NCBI GenBank assembly: GCA_965277025.1
Contig: OZ255706.1
Coordinates: 1,674,001 to 1,738,000 of the forward strand
Direction: 5' to 3'
Source of the DNA: Methylomarinum sp965277025
GTDB lineage: Bacteria; Pseudomonadota; Gammaproteobacteria; Methylococcales; Methylomonadaceae
Length of the DNA stretch: 64,000 nt
Below, one piece after another: positions 35,183 to 43,859 of this stretch. The translations under genes were made by a program, and so were the position numbers. The notes beneath the pieces were generated by a model, which did no database searches, was not told the DNA's origin, and saw only the letters and a program-made list of their open reading frames with translations. Numbering within the stretch: position 1 is the stretch's first letter; every line of letters begins with the position of its first letter.

Positions 35183-35380
35183 TTCCCGTCTATAAATAGC
35201 TATATATGACGCCAGTATTCAGATAATTAGCGTATTCCAAAATACCGAATAAATTAATTTACGGTCCAACCCAGTCTATTGTCGATTGCAGGAAGCTATG
35301 ATGGCCAAAATTCCATTTTTTGGACGAATAACCCCCTGAGGTGATATCCCCATTTCAAAAAAAGTCAGTAGCCGACTGGT

Positions 35381-36727
35381 TCAAACTGGCTTCAAGCGCG
35401 CCAACGTAACCAGGTTATGCGTGACAACCGCCGACCACACGTAAGCCTTGAAATGCTCCAGTCCTTTCCAGTTGCATCGATTCAATCCAAAGCTGCGTTT
35501 CAGATACGAAATACCCGCTTCAATACCTGCTCGAAAGTTGCGCAGCTTGCGGTAGACCCGCTTACTTTTGACCATCTCCTGGACATCCAGGCCTCTTTTT
35601 TTATGAAAAGCCATGTCCTTGACGCCTTTCGCCCTGGCCTCTTTCAGGTTAGCTTCGCTGGCATAGCCACCATCAACAGCCATTTGCCGGGGCGCCTTGC
35701 CATAGTGTTGTATGTGGCGCTCCAGCATGGGCAGCAAGCGTTCCGTATCGGCCGGATTACCCGCTTCGACCACCACATCCAATACCAGTCCGCTTTGACC
35801 TGTCACCAGGTTCAATTTATGACCATACTGGATATCCCGGCTGCCTTTGATGATGATATCCGTATGCGCTTCAAAAAGGCTGAAGATCTTTTCCTGGGCC
35901 GGCACTTTTTCACCCTGAAAAACACGCCGTTCTGTTTGTTCGATAATCTGCTCGATCAATGTGCGATAGTATTCGACTTCTTCCAGCCAGGCCGCGCAAC
36001 GGGCGGGATCTGCCCGTGACCCTGCCAGCGCTTGGTAAACCGGCTCGATATACGACAGGCTCATCCGCGTCACCCGGATCAGATCCTGATATAAGGCGGC
36101 TTTCTTGTCCCGGCCGCGTATATAGCGAATACTACACATGCGCCTTTTAGCCCGTCGGCAATGATTCTGGCAAGGCAGTGGTTTGCCACCCGATAATTCC
36201 TTTGCCCGCTCGAACAGTCGGGCCAAGACGCGCACACCATCCCACAACAAACTGCTATCACTGGGTTCGTGAATATTCGCGTCCGTTACCGTGCTGTCCA
36301 GACGAATGACTTGTCCTCGCTCCACGCCCGCCTCCCTGGCCTGTCCCAGTATGGCCTGATTGATTTTTTCCCAGGTCGTATCACTGATCTTGCTGATGGT
36401 TCGCTGTAACGCTGCTTTTCTGGGAATAACCTCCACGGGTAACCGGGCAAATGCCTGGAATGATTGCGAATCCAGCAGGTAGAACGCCAGCTCCTCGTAA
36501 CTCACCTGCCGGTATTGCTTGAGAATTGCACAGCGCAGCACTGACTCCACTGGCATGCCTTTGCGACCACAATCTGTAACCTTTGCCTCCAGGAGATCGG
36601 TTACCACCCATTCCAGTACCTCAGGATGATCATCCAGCCAAGTGGAAATGGCTTGTAATTCCTGTCCGATCTCGTGATCAACGAAAAAATGAAATATACT
36701 ACGCTGGACAGTGCATTTTTGTCGCAT
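35381..36727 (-). CDS. ISNCY-like transposase
   Basis: A 448-aa transposase with a plain DDE-type layout: VIRLDSTVTDANIHEPSDSSLLWDGVRVLARL (first Asp), GNPADTERLLPML and MAVDGGYASEAN (second Asp), and GIEAGISYLKRSFGLNR (Glu). The long insert in the middle is like ISNCY/ISDol1-type IS; an IS5-related label is possible. Ends of the element were not identified with confidence. The frame is intact. Confidence 0.75.
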   Translation of the reverse strand: MRQKCTVQRSIFHFFVDHEIGQELQAISTWLDDHPEVLEWVVTDLLEAKVTDCGRKGMPVESVLRCAILKQYRQVSYEELAFYLLDSQSFQAFARLPVEVIPRKAALQRTISKISDTTWEKINQAILGQAREAGVERGQVIRLDSTVTDANIHEPSDSSLLWDGVRVLARLFERAKELSGGKPLPCQNHCRRAKRRMCSIRYIRGRDKKAALYQDLIRVTRMSLSYIEPVYQALAGSRADPARCAAWLEEVEYYRTLIEQIIEQTERRVFQGEKVPAQEKIFSLFEAHTDIIIKGSRDIQYGHKLNLVTGQSGLVLDVVVEAGNPADTERLLPMLERHIQHYGKAPRQMAVDGGYASEANLKEARAKGVKDMAFHKKRGLDVQEMVKSKRVYRKLRNFRAGIEAGISYLKRSFGLNRCNWKGLEHFKAYVWSAVVTHNLVTLARLKPV

Positions 36728-36733
36728 TGTTAT

Positions 36734-36799
36734 CTCCGGTGTGGGATGGTTTCATTATGTTTCAATGACTTAGTGCATAATTATACCATCCAACACCGG
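36734..36799. promoter_or_regulatory. Long hairpin upstream of the transposase
   Basis: TCCGGTGTGGGATGGT and ACCATCCAACACCGGA pair over 16 positions with one mismatch, leaving a loop of about 34 bases. It lies just upstream of the transposase start and could be a regulatory dyad or the IS end. Confidence 0.45.
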
Positions 36800-36857
36800 A
36801 TTTATCAGCACCTTTTGGCGGCTTTTTGTTTGTATTTCAATGTTTTAGCATTTATAG

Positions 36858-37133
36858 ATGGGAACTAAATATATTATCGAAAGAGAAATACCAAATGCGG
36901 GGCAATTATCCGAAGAGGAATTGCAACAGATTTCACAAAAATCCTGTTGTGTGTTGAAAGAGTTGGGGCCGCAGATTCAGTGGCTGCAAAGCTATGTAAC
37001 CGATAATAAAATCTATTGTGTTTACATTGCCCCGGATAAAGAAACGATTCGGCAACATGCTGAGCAAGGTGGGTTTCCAGCCAATAATATTGCTGAAATC
37101 CGAACCATTATCGACCCGACAACGGCCGAATAA
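36858..37133 (+). CDS. DUF4242 (SCO4226-like) nickel-binding-type protein
   Basis: A 91-aa ferredoxin-like alpha-beta protein: YIIEREIPNAGQLSEEEL, IQWLQSYVTDNKIYCVYIAPDKETIRQHAEQGGFPANNIAEIRTIIDPTTAE. This is the DUF4242 pattern, whose best studied member binds nickel. The function here is unknown. It stands alone, with the 80-bp repeat and mtoX downstream. Confidence 0.8.
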   Translation: MGTKYIIEREIPNAGQLSEEELQQISQKSCCVLKELGPQIQWLQSYVTDNKIYCVYIAPDKETIRQHAEQGGFPANNIAEIRTIIDPTTAE

Positions 37134-37165
37134 TTATTGTATAAAGTGTTTCAAAAGTATTCGTA

Positions 37166-37247
37166 CCTTGTCTCCTTCTCCAGAGGGAGAAGGCTGGGAT
37201 GAGGGGGGGAAAATAGAATTCAAGAGCTTTTGGAACGATTAATATTA
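37166..37247. repeat. About 80-bp dispersed repeat immediately upstream of mtoX
   Basis: Reverse complement of the repeat at 15066-15147 with a few differences. The palindromic core (CCTTCTCCAGAGGGAGAAGG) is followed by a segment ending in GATTAATATTAA, only about 17 bp from the mtoX ATG. It may therefore contribute a hairpin or promoter elements to mtoX. Confidence 0.8.
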
Positions 37248-37264
37248 AAAAAGGAAGGATAAAG

Positions 37265-38623
37265 ATGAAGTTAAAAATCAGAGCCATGCTGACTGGGGCA
37301 GTGTTAGCCAGTAGTGCTATGTTGGCCCCATTATCGGTTAATGCCGATGAAACCTGCCAATCACCCTATATGGCAAAAATAACCGGACAGGAGGATTTTG
37401 TCTATGTCTGGACATTGGGCATGGAAGGTGTCGGGGATGAGCAGGATAAACTGGTCACGGTGGATGTCAATCCAAAATCGCCTGATTACGGGAAAGTAAT
37501 CGATACGGTATCGGTCGGGGGGCGAAATGAAGCCCATCATTCAGGATTTACCGATGATCGCCAGTATTTATGGGCGGGCGGCCTGGATACCAGTAAAATT
37601 TTTATTTTTGATGTGCATAGCGATCCGGCTCATCCAAAATTGACCAAGGTGATCACCGATTTTGTCGAAAAAAGTGGTGGCGTAGTCGGGCCGCATACCA
37701 CTTACGCCTTACCCGGTCGAATGATGATTACCGGTTTGTCGAATAATAAGGATCATGGTGGGCGGACAGCGTTAGTGGAATATACAAATTCCGGTGAATA
37801 TATTGCCACACACTGGATGCCGACTGACCAAGACCTTCGTGGCGCGATCAAAACAGGGCAATATGCCGATGGGTATGGCTATGATGTCAGAGTGTTGCCG
37901 CGCAAGAATGCCATGTTCACCTCGTCGTTTACCGGCTGGTCGAATTACATGATGGATTTTGGCAAAATGCTGAAAGACCCTGAAGCGATGAAACGTTTTG
38001 GCAAAACTGTCGTGCAATGGAATTTGCATAGTCGGCAGCCGAAAAAAGTGTTTGATGTGCCCGGCGCGCCACTGGAAATTCGCTGTGCATTGAATGCCCG
38101 TCATAATTATTGTTTTACCACCACGGCATTGACCTCCAAAATCTGGTTGATATATGAAGATGAAAAAGGACAATGGCAAACAAAAGAAGTAGCAGACATT
38201 GGCGACCCATCCAAAATTCCGTTACCGGTCGACATTTCCATTCAGAGTGATGATGAACTGCTGTGGGTGAATACTTTTATGGATGGTAAAACCCGCGCCT
38301 TTGATATTTCCGATCCATTTAATCCGAAGCAGATATTCGAGCAAAAAATCGGTGCTCAAGTGAATATGGTTTCATCCAGTTGGGATGGCAAGCGCTTGTA
38401 TTACACATCTTCTTTGTTAGCCAACTGGGATAGAAAAGGCCAGGATAACGAGCAATATTTAAAGCTTTATCATTGGGATGGCAAGCAGTTGAAACAACAG
38501 TTTTCAATTGACTTTATCCAACAAAAATTAGGCCGTGCGCATCAAATGCGTTTTGGCGCGTATTCCTTGTATGCGCAAAAAACAAATGGCGCACAAGCAT
38601 TATTGGCTAAATTCGGCCAGTAA
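37265..38623 (+). CDS. mtoX: Methanethiol oxidase (SBP56 family), periplasmic
   Basis: A 452-aa protein of the selenium-binding-protein-56 family. In methylotrophs and marine bacteria the family member MtoX oxidises methanethiol to formaldehyde, hydrogen sulfide and peroxide. An N-terminal signal peptide (MLTGAVLASSAMLAPLSVNA) fits the periplasmic copper enzyme. Family motifs include RNEAHHSGFTDDRQYLWAGGLDTSKIFIFD, GPHTTYALPGRMMITGLSN and AHQMRFG near the end. The ribosome-binding site AAGGAAGG lies just upstream. It is followed 40 bp later by a SCO-MauG fusion, in line with known mtoX operons. The substrate is inferred from the family and operon, not directly shown. Confidence 0.88.
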   Translation: MKLKIRAMLTGAVLASSAMLAPLSVNADETCQSPYMAKITGQEDFVYVWTLGMEGVGDEQDKLVTVDVNPKSPDYGKVIDTVSVGGRNEAHHSGFTDDRQYLWAGGLDTSKIFIFDVHSDPAHPKLTKVITDFVEKSGGVVGPHTTYALPGRMMITGLSNNKDHGGRTALVEYTNSGEYIATHWMPTDQDLRGAIKTGQYADGYGYDVRVLPRKNAMFTSSFTGWSNYMMDFGKMLKDPEAMKRFGKTVVQWNLHSRQPKKVFDVPGAPLEIRCALNARHNYCFTTTALTSKIWLIYEDEKGQWQTKEVADIGDPSKIPLPVDISIQSDDELLWVNTFMDGKTRAFDISDPFNPKQIFEQKIGAQVNMVSSSWDGKRLYYTSSLLANWDRKGQDNEQYLKLYHWDGKQLKQQFSIDFIQQKLGRAHQMRFGAYSLYAQKTNGAQALLAKFGQ

Positions 38624-38663
38624 ACTCTTTTTGCGGCAAGGACGCTGCACATTTTATTTGATT

Positions 38664-40433
38664 ATGTCTTATTTATTCCGTTTTATTATTCTGGTGCTGG
38701 CGATATTGCCGGTCGCGCAGGCCGATTTGGCGCCAGGCTATGGTCCATTACCTTATCAACCTGAACAACCGGGCAGCTATCGGCTGCCGGTTATTGAACC
38801 TGCCGCAGATGGCGAAGTGCTGGATAGTGAAGGGCAAAGGCTGAAACTGCATGATTTGTTTGGCGATAAAATCGTCCTGCTCAGCTTTATCTATTCCACC
38901 TGTAGCGATGTCAATGGCTGTCCTTTGGCGACCGCCGTTTTTCATAAGATCAGTCGGCGATTACAAAAAACGCCGGAACTGGCGGGCAAACTTCGGTTGC
39001 TGACCCTCAGTTTCAATCCGCAGCATGACACGCCAGAGGCGATGAAACGTTATGCTCAAGGGTTTAAAAACAGTGGACTGGATTGGCGCTTTCTAACCAC
39101 ACAATCAGAAAAACAATTACAGCCCATTTTGCAAAATTACCAGCAACAGGTGCAGAAAATCTATGATGAACAGGGGCAGTTTACTGGTACCTTCTCGCAT
39201 TTATTAAAAGTTTATTTAATCGATCGCGATAAACAGATTCGTAATATTTACAGTGTCGATTTTTTGCATGCTGACACCTTGGTCAACGATATCAAAACCT
39301 TGTTGGCCGAGCAGAAAGTCGCTGAATCACCTACAAACAGTCAGAAAAAGTCGGCAGTGGATTTATTGCAATACCTGAAACAACCGCCGCTGGGTTTGCC
39401 CGCTATTCCTGTTCCCGATAATAATCCGATTAGTAACGAAAAAATTGCTTTGGGACGAAAACTGTTTTTTGATCGGCGCTTGTCGCTGAACAATACATTT
39501 TCCTGCGCCATGTGTCACATTCCCGAGCAAGGCTTTACCAGTAACGAGATGGCGACCGCCGTCGGCATTGAAGGCCGAACGGTGCGGCGCAACAGTCCGA
39601 CGATTTACAATGTGGCCTATTTAACCCGTCTGTTTCATGATGGCCGCGAATACACGCTGGAACAACAAGCCTGGGCACCTTTACTGGCGCATAATGAAAT
39701 GGCCAATCCATCCATTGGTTATGTGCTGGAAAAAATCCGCCATTTACCGGATTACCAGGGCAGATTTCAACAGGCGTTCGACGAAGATGTCAACATGCTG
39801 AACCTGGGTCAGGCAATCGCCAGTTATCAACGGCTGTTAGTGTCTGGCAATTCGGCCTTTGATCGCTGGTATTATGGCGGTGATAAAAATGCATTATCCA
39901 AACAAGCCCGAAAAGGCTTCAGGTTATTTACCGGCAAGGCACAGTGCAGGCAGTGTCATACCATCAATAAAAAATACGCTGTTTTTACCGACAACCAACT
40001 GCACAATACCGGCGTTGGTTATCGTAAAACAATGTCGGCAAGCAAAAAACAAAAAGTGCAGTTGGCGCCAGGTGTTTTTGTTGAAGTTGAGCAATCGATT
40101 ATCAACTCGGTCGCCGAACTGCAACCGAATGACTTGGGTTTATATGGAATCAGCCAACAGCCTGAAGACTTATGGAAATACCGAACGCCCACATTACGTA
40201 ACATCGTCTTGACCGCACCCTATATGCACGATGGCTCTTTTGAAACACTGAAAGAAGTTATTCATTTTTATAACCAGGGAGGATTCGCCAATAAAAACCT
40301 GGATAAATTAATCCGGCCGCTTAATCTTACCGAACAGGAAATGCTTCAATTGGAAGCTTTTTTTAACGCCTTGACTGGCAGCAATGTCAATCAGTTGGTA
40401 GAAGATGCGTTAGCTGAACCGGTTGGAAACTAA
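38664..40433 (+). CDS. SCO-like copper chaperone fused to a di-heme MauG/cytochrome c peroxidase
   Basis: Start ATG at 38664 is chosen because it opens a signal peptide (MSYLFRFIILVLAILPVAQA); the longer frame from 38535 overlaps mtoX. The 589-aa protein has a SCO/SenC domain (about 45-215) with Cys80 and Cys86 in a C-x5-C spacing (the usual SCO spacing is C-x3-C) and His179. It then has a MauG/CCP-type domain (about 240-585) with two heme sites, CAMCH at 281-285 and CRQCH at 428-432. In other mtoX operons SCO and MauG are separate genes and are thought to supply copper and a modified cofactor to MtoX. The fusion is seen directly; the role is inferred. Confidence 0.87.
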   Translation: MSYLFRFIILVLAILPVAQADLAPGYGPLPYQPEQPGSYRLPVIEPAADGEVLDSEGQRLKLHDLFGDKIVLLSFIYSTCSDVNGCPLATAVFHKISRRLQKTPELAGKLRLLTLSFNPQHDTPEAMKRYAQGFKNSGLDWRFLTTQSEKQLQPILQNYQQQVQKIYDEQGQFTGTFSHLLKVYLIDRDKQIRNIYSVDFLHADTLVNDIKTLLAEQKVAESPTNSQKKSAVDLLQYLKQPPLGLPAIPVPDNNPISNEKIALGRKLFFDRRLSLNNTFSCAMCHIPEQGFTSNEMATAVGIEGRTVRRNSPTIYNVAYLTRLFHDGREYTLEQQAWAPLLAHNEMANPSIGYVLEKIRHLPDYQGRFQQAFDEDVNMLNLGQAIASYQRLLVSGNSAFDRWYYGGDKNALSKQARKGFRLFTGKAQCRQCHTINKKYAVFTDNQLHNTGVGYRKTMSASKKQKVQLAPGVFVEVEQSIINSVAELQPNDLGLYGISQQPEDLWKYRTPTLRNIVLTAPYMHDGSFETLKEVIHFYNQGGFANKNLDKLIRPLNLTEQEMLQLEAFFNALTGSNVNQLVEDALAEPVGN

Positions 40434-40850
40434 AGTGGTAATGAATATAATCTTTGTTCTTGTAAATACTTCTTGATGTTTTTCTGCGTTAAATTAATAC
40501 CAGGTAATGAGCCTGATTCTTGATTTCCGCAAGCAGTATTTAACATTTGATACAGCATAATATCTCCTAGGCTTTTTTTATAATGTGCGGGCTCCCAGAA
40601 CCATTTTAACTCCAATGATTTTCTTTTGTTTGGTATGGGGCTTGTAGTATATTCAGAGTATTGAGAAAAACCAAAAAGCGTAACTTGAACATAATGAGAA
40701 ACAAGTTCTAATAAAGCATATTTGTAGCTCTCAAATTCATTCCAATAGCCTTTAGATTTGATTATATCTAGATAACTATAATGATAAGGGTTGATAAATA
40801 AAGTCAGTTGAATATTATTTTTTTGAGTAAGATCAATTACTCTTTTAACA
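40430..40850 (-). pseudogene. C-terminal fragment of an acyltransferase-associated (SGNH-type) protein
   Basis: The frame encodes a recognisable C-terminal piece: LTLFINPYHYSYLD, then WNEFESYKYALLELV, PNKRKSLELKWFWEPAHYKKSLGDIMLYQML. This resembles the end of proteins that accompany MBOAT O-acyltransferases. The open frame continues to 40906, but from about 40850 it runs into the inverted repeat of the IS5-like element, so the N-terminus has been removed. Its 3' end overlaps that of the SCO-MauG gene by 4 bases. Identity is moderate. Confidence 0.5.
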
Positions 40851-40980
40851 GGCTGTTGATTTAATCCAACCTGGAGGCCGCATTGTTTCGTTGCCATAAT
40901 TGGCATTTGATTACATAACTAATTGTTATTTATGGTAAAATGATTCAATCCATTTGATATTCCCCGATTTTTTATTTGTT

Positions 40981-42108
40981 ATGCGCGGCATTGATTATAC
41001 CCAAAACGAATTATTCAGTTATCGGACGCTGGAATCCAGAATTCCGAGTGATCATCCTTTACGCAAACTACGATATTTGGTCGATATTCTATTGACTACT
41101 CTGGATGAGGAGTTCGATGACCTGTATTCCCGACGGGGCCGGGCGTCAATTCCTCCCGAGCGTTTACTCCGTGCCAGTTTGTTGCAAATCCTGTTTTCCA
41201 TTCGTTCGGAGCGGCAACTGATCGAACACATTGATTTCAATCTGCTGTATCGTTGGTTTGTCGGCTTATCAATGGATGATGAGGTTTGGGATCATTCAAC
41301 GTTCAGCGCCAATCGTGACCGTCTATTGAATGAGCGCGTGAGTCGTTTGTTTTTTGATCGTGTGCTGTGCCTGGCCGAATGGCAGGATTTAGTCTCAGAC
41401 GAACACTTTTCGGTTGATGGCACGCTAATCAAGGCCTGGGCTTCTGTGAAAAGCGTCAAGGCCAAAGACGGTTCGAGCCGGCCGCCGGAGGATTCCACCC
41501 GCAATCCGGGTGTCAACTTCAAAGGCGAGAAACGCTGTAACGACACGCATGAATCGACAACGGACCCGGAAGCAAGGATGTATAAAAAAAGTCAGGGCGA
41601 TAAAGCCCAACTCGCTTTTCCGGGCCATGCACTCATGGAAAATCGCCATGGTTTGGTCATCGATGTTGAAGTGACCCGGGCGACAGGAACGGCCGAGCGG
41701 GAGGCGGCGACAAAAATGATCAAACGCAGTGTCAAAAAAGCGGGTGCCACAGTGGGCAGTGACAAAAACTATGATACCCAAAACTTCGTTGCCGAGCTTC
41801 GCGCCATGAAGGTGACCCCGCATGTAACTCAAAAAGCGGAAGGTTCGGCGATTGACAAGCGGACGACCCGACACCCAGGCTATACCAGCAGTCTCAAAAT
41901 CCGTAAACGGATCGAAGAAGTCTTTGGCTGGAGCAAAACTGTTGGGGGATTACGTCAAACCCGATTTCGCGGAGTGAAAAAAGTGACTGCCCAAACCGTA
42001 TTCACCTTCGCAGCGTATAATCTGACCCGCCTGATGACCCTGTTACAATGGCGTTATTCAACTGCGCAGGCACCGTTGTGCCTGAAATCCGCCAAAAGGC
42101 GGAAATAA
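40981..42108 (+). CDS. IS5-family transposase
   Basis: A 375-aa protein from the ATG at 40981 (an earlier in-frame start at 40954 is less likely). It has the IS5 N-terminal domain (ESRIPSDHPLRKLRYLVD; RASIPPERLLRASLLQILFSIRSERQL), the first catalytic Asp in HFSVDGTLIKAWASVKS, the second in TVGSDKNYDTQNF, and the Glu in RIEEVFGWSKTVGGLRQTRFRG. The frame is intact. Confidence 0.92.
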   Translation: MRGIDYTQNELFSYRTLESRIPSDHPLRKLRYLVDILLTTLDEEFDDLYSRRGRASIPPERLLRASLLQILFSIRSERQLIEHIDFNLLYRWFVGLSMDDEVWDHSTFSANRDRLLNERVSRLFFDRVLCLAEWQDLVSDEHFSVDGTLIKAWASVKSVKAKDGSSRPPEDSTRNPGVNFKGEKRCNDTHESTTDPEARMYKKSQGDKAQLAFPGHALMENRHGLVIDVEVTRATGTAEREAATKMIKRSVKKAGATVGSDKNYDTQNFVAELRAMKVTPHVTQKAEGSAIDKRTTRHPGYTSSLKIRKRIEEVFGWSKTVGGLRQTRFRGVKKVTAQTVFTFAAYNLTRLMTLLQWRYSTAQAPLCLKSAKRRK

Positions 42109-42210
42109 AGCCTCGAAAGGGCAATATAAACCGGCTGATACCGGAAAACCTGGCTAATCAGGCCCTCCGGAGGTAAATTTAACCCAAAATGGAGGGTTGG
42201 AGCCGGAGGC

Positions 42211-43786
42211 CAGGGCCACGTCATCTAATCCGATAACCCACTGACAAACCTGCACTATTGGATAATTGCTGGACGTTCACCTCAGATCATGCTTGAATTC
42301 AATCACCATGATCGAAGTGGATTTACCATGATCCCTGCCGCTGTCCGATGTCATCGTGCGACCGATACAGCGCCATGAGCGGGCGCGCCACTGGCTGCGC
42401 CACCCGATCCCTCATCCCGATTGGAGCACCCCAATGCAGAAGATTGATCTGAGCGACCTGGAGATGGTCCAATTGCGCGAACAGCTGGGCCGCTTACCCG
42501 AACCCCGCGGTGGACGCCGTCAGCTGCACCCCCTGCCGACGGTGCTGACCATCGCCCTGGCGGCCACCCTGGCCGGCGCCCGGGGCTATCTGGCCATCAG
42601 TGAGTACGCCGCCCGCCTGACCCAGACGCAGCTCAAGCGCCTGCGGGCCTATTTCGATCGCAGACAGCAACGCTTCGTCGCCCCCTCCGAGCCCACCTTC
42701 CGCCGCGTGCTCCAGCAGGTGGATCCGGTGGCGCTGGAGCAGGCCTTTTCCGCCTGGGTCCAGGCCAGCGCCCCGGCCGACGAACCCCTGGCCATCGACG
42801 GCAAGACCCTCAAGGGCGCTCGCCGGGGCGATGGCCGCCAGACGCACCTGCTCGCCGCCCTGTTCCCTCGGCAGGGCACCGTCCTGGCACAGCGCGCGGT
42901 CGAGACCAAGAGTAATGAGATCCCGGCCCTGCGGGAGCTGCTCGATCCCCTCTCCATCGAGGGGCGTGTGGTCACCGCCGATGCGCTCCACACCCAACGC
43001 GAGACCGCCCGCTTCCTGGTCGAGGAAAAGGGCGCGCACTACCTGTTCACGGTCAAGGACAACCAGAAAACCCTGGCCAACGATCTCAAGGCTTTCGACC
43101 GGGAATCCATTCCCCCCTGAGCACACCACGGTGGACAAGGGACACGGTCGGATCGAGCAGCGCACCCTTCGCACCACCGTTGCGCTCAATGCCTATCTCG
43201 ATTTCCCCCATGTGGGCCAGGTCTGCCGGATCGAACGCCAGGTCACCGTGTCCAAGACCGGCAGGACACGCACAGAACAGATCTTCTGCATCACTGATCT
43301 CACCCCGGAACAGGCCGACCCCGGGCAACTGCTGGCCCTCAACCGGGGGCACTGGAGTATCGAGAACCGCCTCCATTGGGTCCGCGATGTCACGTTCGAT
43401 GAGGACCGCTGCCAGGTTCGAAAGGGTCATGGCCCCCAGGTGCTCGCCTGCCTGCGAAACGCCGTCATCGGCCTGCTGCGTCGCCTGATCCGTCAGCCGC
43501 GGCAATCCATCGCCAGCATGATCCGCCATTTTGCGGCCCATCCTGCGCAGGCGCTCGCTGTCTTCCTGCGCTGACACGGCCGGCCCAGGTCGTCATCGGG
43601 GCCGACGGTGATCGGCCAGGCCCCGGTATGGCCAATGACCATGGCGAACTGCCATTCGGCGGCTTTTTGCAGCCCAATCGACCGAATATCCCGCTTCAAG
43701 CCGGGAAACCTCACTACGCCAAGGCCCTGGATCAGGCTGGTTAAGGTGTGGCCGGGGGGAGAGGCGATTTAGATGACGTCGTCCTG
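42211..43786 (+). mobile_element. ISAs1-like element of high GC content, with 10-bp target duplication
   Basis: The element begins CAGGGCCACGTCATCTAA and ends with the reverse complement of CAGGACGACGTCATCTAA, so the inverted repeats match at most positions. AGCCGGAGGC is duplicated on both sides (42201-42210 and 43787-43796). It lies in the 3' noncoding tail of the IS5-like element. Base composition is much richer in G and C than all neighbours. Confidence 0.85.
42434..43574 (+). pseudogene. ISAs1-family transposase with a frameshift
   Basis: From the ATG at 42434 the first frame encodes LREQLGRLPEPRGGRRQLHP, the catalytic LAIDGKTLKGARRG (Asp) and VVTADALHTQRE (Asp) and stops after ESIPP at 43120. 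The second part continues in another frame from HTTVDKGHGRIEQRTLRT, with the RGHWSIENRLHWVRDVTFDED motif holding the Glu. The break is at the C7 run near 43111-43117. A one-base slip or a sequencing error in the homopolymer would explain it. Confidence 0.88.
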
Positions 43787-43859
43787 AGCCGGAGGCATAG
43801 GGGTGTTTTTCAACAGCCTGTTAAGTGTTAAAATACAAAATTTCAAACGGACAGATTTT

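Larger units (their letters stand above)
40845..43824 (+). mobile_element. IS5-like element, interrupted by an ISAs1-like element
   Basis: TTAACAGGCTGTTGA at 40845-40859 and its reverse complement TCAACAGCCTGTTAA at 43810-43824 are 15-bp inverted ends. They enclose the IS5-family transposase at 40981-42108 and the GC-rich element at 42211-43786. Removing the latter leaves an IS of about 1.4 kb. Exact borders may be a few bases inside. Confidence 0.7.

Noticed and set aside
37265..40433. Methanobactin or other copper peptide operon
   Set aside because: No small precursor peptide or MbnB/MbnC-like gene is near; the locus is explained by MtoX and its partners.
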